Shown here piece after piece: positions 48,616 through 55,562 of a stretch of 64,000 nucleotides of DNA. Within the stretch, counting starts at the first letter, position 1. The number at the start of each line of letters is the position of its first letter. The notes under the pieces were generated by a model. The model was given only the letters and a program-made list of their open reading frames with translations, ran no database searches and had not been told where the DNA came from. The DNA is from Desulfosporosinus sp. Sb-LF (GTDB taxonomy: Bacteria > Bacillota > Desulfitobacteriia > Desulfitobacteriales > Desulfitobacteriaceae). The position numbers were made by a program, and so were the translations under genes. Location of the stretch: assembly GCF_004766055.1 (NCBI RefSeq), contig NZ_SPQR01000002.1:310001-374000 (forward strand), read 5' to 3'.

Positions 48616-48707
48616 ATATAACGCTTTATAAATAAATACATAACGTCCTTTGAAGCGGGGAAAATAAAGTCAGTTACCGAATCTACAATAAGGAGTTGAA
48701 GCGTAGC

Positions 48708-49889
48708 ATGAAACGGTTTCTGACTTTTATAATGAGCAGTGCTCTGATTTTGGGCCTTACCTTGACAGGATGTGCAAATCCAAACCCAAATGCACCTCCT
48801 GCTGCTCCACAAAATGCCCCATCGCAAACAACGCAAAATTCACAGCCGCCTCAAGCAGAGGCAGGAGCAACCCGAGATTCTGTGATAGGTGCAGAAAAAC
48901 GAGTAGTTATGGGATTTTACACGGATCCAGAGGGACCTACACCTGGTTCGAAGGAATCAATGCTCAAACATGCTAAATTGATGGATGAAGTAGCCTTCTT
49001 CTGGTACTCTTTTGACGCTAATGGTAAAGTGGTCCCGACAGGTAAAGTCGATTTGAGTATCAAAGAAGCAGCGCAAAAGAATGGGTCAAAAGCCTACGCC
49101 TTAGTGCATAACATGAATTTGACAGGGACAGTTGGGTTTGATGCAAATCTTGCTCATCGCGTTTTATCAAATTCTGCTGTAAGGGCAAATTTAGTAACCA
49201 ACTTGGTTAACTTGACAACAAAAGACGGTTGGGATGGAATTTCAATAGACGTTGAGAAGACCCCTCCTGGAGATCGTAACAATTTTTCTGCCTTTGTCGC
49301 TGAGTTGGGTAAAGCATTAAAGGCTAAAGACAAAGTCTTGAACATTTCTATTCCTGCTAAATTCGTAGATTATCCTTCCGATCTATGGTCGGGTGCCTAT
49401 GATTATGCGGCAATTGGAAAATCTGCTGATCAAATCATTCTTATGACCTATGATGAACATGGACTTGGGACTACCCAGGGACCTATTGCTTCACAAGGTT
49501 GGGTAGATCGCGTTATTAACTTTGCAGTGGGCAAGATAGCTAAAGAAAAGATTGTAATGGGACTTCCCGTTTATTCGTTTGACTGGGGGTCGAGCAAGCC
49601 CCTATTGCCAGATTATCTATCCTATATTCAAACGGTTGATCGTGCGAAGAAACATGGGGTAGAGATCCTCACAGATCCTAGTGCAAAGGTTCCGCAATTT
49701 ACCTATACAGCGAATGGTGTAAGACACGAAGTCTTTTTTGAGAATACCGCTAGTTTAAAAGTAAAAATGGATTATTCGCTTAAACACAAATTGCATGGTG
49801 TTGCTATCTGGCGCTTAGGAATGGAGGATCCTTCGATCTGGGATTCCCTCATGAAAACGTATGGAACCAATAAGGAAACAAAAAAATAA
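48708..49889 (+). CDS. glycoside hydrolase family 18 lipoprotein
   Basis: The 393-residue protein has a lipoprotein signal with lipobox LTGC (cysteine near 23) and a Pro/Gln/Asn-rich spacer to about 55, then a GH18 barrel. The catalytic DxxDxE motif is DGISIDVEKT and a second motif is ILMTYDEHG. Relatives include spore germination enzymes YaaH/YdhD, but LysM repeats are absent here. It is probably a peptidoglycan N-acetylglucosaminidase on the outer membrane face. It follows cwlD by 92 bases, suggesting a cortex-related role. AAGGAG lies 12 bases before the ATG. Confidence 0.85.
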   Translation: MKRFLTFIMSSALILGLTLTGCANPNPNAPPAAPQNAPSQTTQNSQPPQAEAGATRDSVIGAEKRVVMGFYTDPEGPTPGSKESMLKHAKLMDEVAFFWYSFDANGKVVPTGKVDLSIKEAAQKNGSKAYALVHNMNLTGTVGFDANLAHRVLSNSAVRANLVTNLVNLTTKDGWDGISIDVEKTPPGDRNNFSAFVAELGKALKAKDKVLNISIPAKFVDYPSDLWSGAYDYAAIGKSADQIILMTYDEHGLGTTQGPIASQGWVDRVINFAVGKIAKEKIVMGLPVYSFDWGSSKPLLPDYLSYIQTVDRAKKHGVEILTDPSAKVPQFTYTANGVRHEVFFENTASLKVKMDYSLKHKLHGVAIWRLGMEDPSIWDSLMKTYGTNKETKK

Positions 49890-49936
49890 CCATAAGATTT
49901 ACAAAGATTAGAAAATAAGTTCTATAAGTTTCCAAA

Positions 49937-49969
49937 AAGGGCGAAAGATATTCTTTCGTCCTCCTTTTT
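49937..49969 (+). terminator. intrinsic terminator after GH18 gene
   Basis: AGGGCGAAAGA and TCTTTCGTCCT form an 11-bp stem with loop TAT and are followed by CCTTTTT. Confidence 0.85.
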
Positions 49970-50051
49970 AATTCTGGATATTTTAAGAGAAAATTTGAGT
50001 CTTAGGACGTTCTCAGTTAAGATATAGAAGTGGAAACGGAGGAAACTTTGG

Positions 50052-50603
50052 ATGATAAAGGAACTTATCGTTGTCGAAGGGAAAAATGATGCACATGCGG
50101 TACGGCAGGCCCTCGGGGAAGTAGACATAATTTGGACTGAGGGTTATGGGTTGACCAAAAAGAAGTTAGAATACATTGCAGAGATGGCAGACCGTCAAGG
50201 GGTGATTATATTTACGGATCCTGATACGGTAGGAGAGCAGATACGTAATCGTATTCGTGCTTACGTTCCTCAGGCCAAACATACTTACCTTACAAGGAAG
50301 GCTGCTACAAAACAGGGGGATATTGGGGTAGAAAATGCGACAACCCACGAGATACAACGCGCCTTTGCTCATATTCAACAGGAGCAAGAAGCTATCAATG
50401 GAACATTTACAATTAAAGATTTAGTATCGGTAGGTCTTGCAGGGGCAACGGGTGCGAGTGAATTGAGAATAGCGCTTGGGCGCAAACTAGGAATTGGGGA
50501 TACCAATGCTAAGCAATTTCTACATCGATTAAATCGGTTTAGCATATCACGTGAATTATTTTTTCAAGCGATTGAGGAGGTTCGTCATGGAAAGCGCAGC
50601 TGA
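50052..50603 (+). CDS. rnmV: ribonuclease M5 (5S rRNA maturase)
   Basis: RNase M5 trims precursor 5S rRNA in Firmicutes. The 183-residue protein begins with a Toprim domain (LIVVEGKNDAHAV, with FTDPDTVGEQIR carrying the acidic metal residues) and a C-terminal rRNA-binding part. GGAGG precedes the ATG. It overlaps rsmA by 17 bases, the same coupling as in Bacillus. Confidence 0.94.
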   Translation: MIKELIVVEGKNDAHAVRQALGEVDIIWTEGYGLTKKKLEYIAEMADRQGVIIFTDPDTVGEQIRNRIRAYVPQAKHTYLTRKAATKQGDIGVENATTHEIQRAFAHIQQEQEAINGTFTIKDLVSVGLAGATGASELRIALGRKLGIGDTNAKQFLHRLNRFSISRELFFQAIEEVRHGKRS

Positions 50604-51411
50604 ATATACACGCCGTCTCGTAAAGAGTGGGGCACGTGCCCAAAAATCCATGGGTCAGAATTTCCTCATGAATGATGAAGTGATCAACCGTATTGTTTCA
50701 GCTAGTACGCTACAAGCGGATGTACCGCTCGTGGAAATTGGGCCGGGGTTAGGAGTATTAACACGGATACTTGCACAAAGGGTACCAAAGATGTGGGCGA
50801 TAGAGTTGGATCAACATAAGATTGGAATTTTGAATAAAGAGCTTAAAGGGCTCCCTATTGAGTTTCTCCATCAAGATGCGTTAAAACTTGATTTGCATGA
50901 ACTATGGGGAGATCAAAAAGGATACTTGGTGGGAAATTTGCCCTACTACATTACAAGCCCACTCGTCATGCACTTTCTGGACCAAGCGGATCGATTAAGT
51001 GGGATGACGATTATGGTTCAGAAGGAAGTAGCAGAGCGGATTGCGGCGTCACCTGGAGGCAAAACCTATGGTATTCTATCGATTGCGGTTCAGATTTCAG
51101 CCAAAGTTACAACCGTGATGGATGTTTTGCCCAGTGCATTTTGGCCAGCGCCTAAAGTCACGTCTGCAGTGATAAGATTGGACCTTCGCCCTTATCCGGG
51201 GTTTAGCGTGGATAAGAAGGATTTCTTTCGAGTGGTTAAGGCAGCATTTAGCCAGCGACGAAAGACATTAGGTAACTCACTAGCAGGTGGTTTGGGGCTA
51301 AAAAAGGAAGATGTTATCGAACGAATGCAAGGCACAGGGATCTCTGATGGACGGCGTGCAGAGACGTTGAGCATTGAAGAGTTTCAAGTTCTAACAAAGG
51401 CTTTTCGGTAA
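50587..51411 (+). CDS. rsmA: 16S rRNA dimethyladenosine transferase RsmA (KsgA)
   Basis: RsmA dimethylates A1518 and A1519 near the 3' end of 16S rRNA. The 274-residue protein has QNFLMNDEV, the SAM loop VEIGPGLGVLTRIL and the catalytic NLPYYITSP. The start is ATG 50587 with GAGGAGG; an earlier ATG at 50551 has no ribosome site. Two tandem terminators follow, so the rnmV-rsmA unit ends here. Confidence 0.95.
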   Translation: MESAAEYTRRLVKSGARAQKSMGQNFLMNDEVINRIVSASTLQADVPLVEIGPGLGVLTRILAQRVPKMWAIELDQHKIGILNKELKGLPIEFLHQDALKLDLHELWGDQKGYLVGNLPYYITSPLVMHFLDQADRLSGMTIMVQKEVAERIAASPGGKTYGILSIAVQISAKVTTVMDVLPSAFWPAPKVTSAVIRLDLRPYPGFSVDKKDFFRVVKAAFSQRRKTLGNSLAGGLGLKKEDVIERMQGTGISDGRRAETLSIEEFQVLTKAFR

Positions 51412-51420
51412 TATTGAGTA

Positions 51421-51469
51421 GGGGCTGTAACGAAACTTGTTTTTCAATTTGTTGCAGCCCTATTTTTAT
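51421..51469 (+). terminator. intrinsic terminator after rsmA (first of two)
   Basis: GGGCTGTAAC and GTTGCAGCCC pair with one mismatch and are followed by TATTTTTATT. Confidence 0.8.
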
Positions 51470-51490
51470 TGAGAATTCCAAATGAATTTA

Positions 51491-51531
51491 AGGATTATTC
51501 CCTGCTTCGTAGGTGAATAATCCTCTTTTTT
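51491..51531 (+). terminator. intrinsic terminator after rsmA (second of two)
   Basis: AGGATTATTC and GAATAATCCT form a perfect 10-bp stem followed by CTTTTTT. Confidence 0.85.
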
Positions 51532-51649
51532 ATTAAGTAAGGCAATAAAAGAATAAAAGTTGGGAAATATCCGAATCATAAGGAAGCAAATTGTAGGTTA
51601 AGCACTTACGTTCAAACGATAATAAGGATTGACGGAGGGTGAACTCGGG

Positions 51650-52243
51650 TTGGGCAAAACACATAGAGGACGTTTTATGAAATGGTCAAATATCATTGCT
51701 ACAGTGGCAACTACGGTGTTAGCGCTCACAGCTTTGATCACCGTCTATTTAACGGTGGCTGCTTGGAAGGTACAACAAGAGGCAATGCGTCCTTATTTTG
51801 TATTAAGGGAATCTCCCAAAGTTGATTTAGAAAATGAACTCAGCTTAGAGTTGAAATTTAATAATGTAGGTATACATCCCGCGGTCAATCTTTCAAGCGA
51901 GACGATTGTCTTTGATGAGCAGTTAGAAGGAAAACCGATTCACCATGATGAATCAGCCATAGTCAATGAAATTCCAAAAGATACAGCCTCAAGTCTGGTT
52001 ATGACCATACCCAGTGATACAATTTATTCCAAACAATTTAATATTAGTGCTCATTACATTGTGGTTGATTTACAGTATGCAGATCCTATCTTGGATAAGA
52101 CCTACAGCCAGACAATTTATATGAAGTGGAACGGAGTTCATGAAGGAAAAATACAAGCCACCATCCACGTAAAGGTCGAAGAGAAGGGAAAGATTTTGGA
52201 TTACTTCCAAAGGCATGGTATTGATCCTAAAATTAGGAGTTAG
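51650..52243 (+). CDS. membrane-anchored protein of unknown function
   Basis: I do not recognise a family. The protein is about 197 residues: a short basic N-terminus, one membrane segment (about 15-38, IIATVATTVLALTALITVYL), then RPYFVLRESPKVDLEN and an outside domain rich in beta-strand-like, hydrophilic stretches, with a charged end. The topology suggests a cell-surface anchored beta-sandwich. The start is TTG 51650 with GGAGGG ten bases upstream, and ATG 51677 is an alternative. It has strong terminators before it and overlaps the end of the convergent glycosyltransferase by 4 bases. It has no counterpart at this place in Bacillus. Confidence 0.6.
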   Translation: MGKTHRGRFMKWSNIIATVATTVLALTALITVYLTVAAWKVQQEAMRPYFVLRESPKVDLENELSLELKFNNVGIHPAVNLSSETIVFDEQLEGKPIHHDESAIVNEIPKDTASSLVMTIPSDTIYSKQFNISAHYIVVDLQYADPILDKTYSQTIYMKWNGVHEGKIQATIHVKVEEKGKILDYFQRHGIDPKIRS

Positions 52244-53145
52244 AGAATGGGATTAGCCATAATTCCATTTTGTAGAATAATATCGCTAGAAATCTCTTGA
52301 TTTTCTGTTCTAGATAATCCTGGAATAATGACATGCTGTTCATAGAATATACCCTGGGACCGTATAGAGTTCTCCCAATGATAAAGGAGGTCAAGACGTC
52401 GTTCGGGGTGGTAGCCCAATAATTCATGTTTACCGAGTGAACGTGTTGGTGGACTATTTTGGGCGAGTGCCAATCCCATGAGGCAATCCCCAATGATGGT
52501 CTCGGCAATCAGACGAGCATGACGCCGATGCTTTGTAGGGGATCGCATGGCTTCGTGAGGGATAGAGGTGGCCACTTTAATGGCAAGGTCGCTCTTCTTT
52601 GCCCAAAACAAGGTGAGCGGGGGAATCGCTATAGCATCTATAGGAAGGATGTGTAGGGCTCGCTGAGAAAGCGCATGGGGTCCATGTGTAGGTGTTGCAA
52701 GGCCGAGGACTTTAAAGAGATCAAGTTCGCGGTTGAGTTTGGCACGGAATTTTAGAACGAGATTGGCAAGTTTCTGACGATGGGGAATGTAAGGGTAACA
52801 ATTGGTTAAAGCAACGTCAACTCCAGATTCAATAGAGGTAATGAGGTGAATGAGATTTTGATAAATATCCCCAGACATATCACCATCGACAAAGAGTATG
52901 CCATCGACGCCTAAATAACGAGCGTAGAGTGCTCCGATCGCTCGAGGTATATCAATTCCTAAAGACTCTGAAAAGTAAAGAATATGAATTCGAGGATCCT
53001 GGATTGAGCTTGCCAGTTCGAAGGTCTGATCCGTGCAGCCATTAAGAACTAAAATAATGTAATGGACTGGAAGGCGTAAAATGGTGGTTAAGACTGCCAA
53101 GATGCTCTTTTCTTCATTCTTAGCTGGAATAACTGCTGCGAACAT
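52240..53145 (-). CDS. glycosyltransferase family 2-like protein
   Basis: The N-terminal 120 residues form a GT-A fold: VIPAKNEEKSILAVLTTIL, VLNGCTDQTFELA and FVDGDMSG, the last carrying the DxD-like metal motif. The C-terminal half is not typical of any GT2 I can name, and there are no clear membrane segments, so a soluble or peripheral enzyme is likely. The acceptor is unknown. It is leftward and single, with GGGGGG seven bases before the ATG. Its position next to yabG hints at a spore-related role, but this is weak inference. Confidence 0.78.
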   Translation of the reverse strand: MFAAVIPAKNEEKSILAVLTTILRLPVHYIILVLNGCTDQTFELASSIQDPRIHILYFSESLGIDIPRAIGALYARYLGVDGILFVDGDMSGDIYQNLIHLITSIESGVDVALTNCYPYIPHRQKLANLVLKFRAKLNRELDLFKVLGLATPTHGPHALSQRALHILPIDAIAIPPLTLFWAKKSDLAIKVATSIPHEAMRSPTKHRRHARLIAETIIGDCLMGLALAQNSPPTRSLGKHELLGYHPERRLDLLYHWENSIRSQGIFYEQHVIIPGLSRTENQEISSDIILQNGIMANPIL

Positions 53146-53243
53146 CTTTAGGCCCCCCTTTTGTTTAGACTTACTATTAATATATGCCGTTTAGATTTAT
53201 TCGACATAGTATAGAGTGATAAAAGGTAAAAGGAGGTCAAACC

Positions 53244-54080
53244 ATGTTTCACGTTGGGGATATTGTGGCTAGACTCTCACACCGAGAGGACATTTTCTTT
53301 CATATAGAACAAATAACGGTGAATGTTGACGGCGAACGTTCGGCGATCCTCAAAGGGCTCAATTTCAGACTACTAGCAGATGCTCCAGTCTCAGATCTTA
53401 TCGTGAAGAGACCCATTGAGGTTGCTGGCTATGAGCGTGAAGATAATAAAATGATTTATCAGAAATTACACAAATTAACCAGGCAAAGGAAAGTAGGTCA
53501 GGACGATCAAAAGGATTCTTTCGAGATTCCGGGACGGGTGTTGCAGCTTGATGGTGACCAAGATTATTTAAATCAATGTATCAAGACGTATCGGCAAATG
53601 GGAATCGAAGCAAAGGGGATTTGCAAATCCGAAATGGAACAACCAAAAGTAATACGTAAAATTTTGCAAGAGAATCCTGCAGATATCCTAGTATTAACAG
53701 GTCATGACGGATTCATCAGTGGGAAAAAGGACTTTCACAGTAATGACAGTTATCGAAGTTCGCGCTATTTTGTGGAATCCGTCTCAGAGGCCCGGCGGTT
53801 TCAACATAATTTGGATGCTCTGGTGATTTTTGCAGGAGCCTGTCAATCTAACTATGAAGCGATTCTTTCAGCAGGAGCAAATTTTGCTTCATCACCCAAA
53901 CGCATGCTTATCCATGCGTTTGATCCGGTGTTTATCGTGGAACGAATTGCTTTTACGCCGACAGATCAAATTGTTTCAGTGAAGGATATTCTTACGCATA
54001 CGATCACTGGCACCGATGGGGTTGGTGGAGTCGAGACGCGGGGGCAGTTGAGGCGGGGATATCCGAGAAGTCCTTATTAA
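53244..54080 (+). CDS. yabG: sporulation-specific protease YabG
   Basis: YabG cleaves coat proteins such as SpoIVA and CotT-type proteins during spore maturation. The 278-residue protein keeps the family N-terminus (FHVGDIVARLSHREDIFFHIEQI) and the stretches DILVLTGHDGF, FVESVSEAR and IFAGACQSNYEAILSAGANFASSPKR; the His/Asp and Cys residues there are candidate catalytic residues. It has AAAGGAGG before the ATG. In Bacillus it follows ksgA, the same neighbourhood. Confidence 0.93.
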   Translation: MFHVGDIVARLSHREDIFFHIEQITVNVDGERSAILKGLNFRLLADAPVSDLIVKRPIEVAGYEREDNKMIYQKLHKLTRQRKVGQDDQKDSFEIPGRVLQLDGDQDYLNQCIKTYRQMGIEAKGICKSEMEQPKVIRKILQENPADILVLTGHDGFISGKKDFHSNDSYRSSRYFVESVSEARRFQHNLDALVIFAGACQSNYEAILSAGANFASSPKRMLIHAFDPVFIVERIAFTPTDQIVSVKDILTHTITGTDGVGGVETRGQLRRGYPRSPY

Positions 54081-54202
54081 GTGCGCCTTGCCTGTGGAAC
54101 GGTTTAAGACAGGTAAGTAACTCGAGGGTAGACTTGGGGACGGTTCTAGCGCCTTACTAGTAAGTAAGACGGGATAATCGTCCCGCAGTCGCCCTATTTC
54201 TA

Positions 54203-54541
54203 TTAAGGCTGAATAATTACGGGGGTGCCGATTCCGACAAGCTGAAATAGGTTTTCGACGTCGTGATTATGCATGCGTACGCATCCTTTGGATATGGCTT
54301 GCCCGATACTTGTGGGGTTACTCGTTCCGTGAATCCCGTAATGGGGAAGGGAAAGTCCCATCCAGCGGCTGCCAAAGACACCGCCCGGATAAACTGTTTT
54401 AGTGGCAATGCTGTAGCGCCCGTAAGGTGTAGGGGTTGAGCCTTTGCCTACAGCAATCGGATAATGCTGAATTAGCCGGTTTCCTTCATAGAGCTCAAGT
54501 TGTCGTCGAGTAGTATGAATGACAATTGAACGGTTGGGCAT
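54203..54541 (-). CDS. small L,D-transpeptidase (YkuD domain)
   Basis: The 112-residue protein is a bare YkuD domain. The catalytic motif is HGTSNPTSIG followed by SKGCVRMHNHDVE, with the nucleophilic cysteine. The N-terminus (SIVIHTTRRQLELYEGNRLI) is the usual first strand. No signal peptide, LysM or peptidoglycan-binding domain is present, so it should act inside the cell or in the forespore/coat compartment, or be exported by an unusual route. GGAGG is 10 bases before the ATG. It is leftward between yabG and the cyanophycinase gene. Confidence 0.88.
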   Translation of the reverse strand: MPNRSIVIHTTRRQLELYEGNRLIQHYPIAVGKGSTPTPYGRYSIATKTVYPGGVFGSRWMGLSLPHYGIHGTSNPTSIGQAISKGCVRMHNHDVENLFQLVGIGTPVIIQP

Positions 54542-54663
54542 CGCGCTGAAGCCTCCTTTCTACGTAATTAGGGTCTATCTCATGGTATGTTAGGGATTTT
54601 CGAATGTTCGTTGCATAATTCAACCCTCTTTAGGTGGAAAATAAACCGACTGGAGGGATCAGT

Positions 54664-55464
54664 TTGACTGAACACATCGAAGGAAAGCTACTTATTATCG
54701 GTGGAGCAGAAGATAAAAGGGGAGACTGTAAAATTCTAAAACGCTTTGTTCAGGAGTCAGGCGGTAGGGAAAGCCGAATTACAGTTCTGACAGCGGCGAC
54801 AGAATACCCGCTTCAAGTGGGGACTGAGTACCATTCTTTATTTTTAGAACTAGGTGCACAGGAGGTACAGGTTCTTGATGTTTCAGACCGTAATCAGGCG
54901 AGAAGACAAGGGATCGGGAAAGACTTTGAAAAGTCTACGGGAGTTTTTTTTACAGGAGGTGACCAACTGCGGATTACTGGTTTGTTGGGAGGGACGTTGC
55001 TAGGTCGGATGCTCCAACAGCTATATGAACAGGGAGTCATCATTGCAGGAACGAGCGCCGGGGCATCTGTCATGTCGGATACGATGATTGTTGGGGGGGA
55101 AGCTGGGACAGCAAAGAAAAATACGTTGACAATGGCCCCCGGGTTAGGACTATTGCGTTCGGTTGTAATTGATCAGCACTTCGCTCAACGCGGGCGAATC
55201 GGAAGACTTCTGTCGGCAATCTCACAAAATCCCTACGTTCTCGGGGTGGGTATTGACGAGGATACAGCTATCTTAGTTCACTCGGATGCGCATTTTTCAG
55301 TCGTTGGTAGTAATACGGTAACAGTGGTTGACGCATCACCCTCAACAACCACGAATGTCTCAGAAACTACTCCAGGTCAATCACTGGTTTTGAGCCCGAT
55401 TTTAATGCACGTTTTATCCGATGGCTATGGTTTTGATCTTAAAAATCGAATTTCCTTACTTTAG
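54664..55464 (+). CDS. cphB: cyanophycinase
   Basis: Cyanophycinase splits cyanophycin (multi-L-arginyl-poly-L-aspartate) into beta-Asp-Arg dipeptides. The 266-residue S51 serine peptidase shows LLIIGGAEDKRGDC, FFTGGDQLRI, the nucleophile elbow AGTSAGASVMSD and VIDQHFAQRGRIGRLL. The start is TTG 54664 (MTEHIEGKLL) with GGAGGG six bases upstream; an earlier GTG lacks spacing. It is intracellular, with no signal peptide. cphA follows 98 bases later. Confidence 0.92.
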   Translation: MTEHIEGKLLIIGGAEDKRGDCKILKRFVQESGGRESRITVLTAATEYPLQVGTEYHSLFLELGAQEVQVLDVSDRNQARRQGIGKDFEKSTGVFFTGGDQLRITGLLGGTLLGRMLQQLYEQGVIIAGTSAGASVMSDTMIVGGEAGTAKKNTLTMAPGLGLLRSVVIDQHFAQRGRIGRLLSAISQNPYVLGVGIDEDTAILVHSDAHFSVVGSNTVTVVDASPSTTTNVSETTPGQSLVLSPILMHVLSDGYGFDLKNRISLL

Positions 55465-55562
55465 TAAAAGAGAATAATTGACGAGGGAATACTAAGAAGA
55501 AAAAAGGTTAAAACTAGTAAGGTGTATTTTCCTATTGTAGCTAAAGGAGGAACAACAACATA

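Noticed and set aside
54140-54195. Hairpin CGGGA-TCCCG between yabG and the L,D-transpeptidase gene
   Set aside because: Only 5 bp with no T run on either strand; too weak to call.
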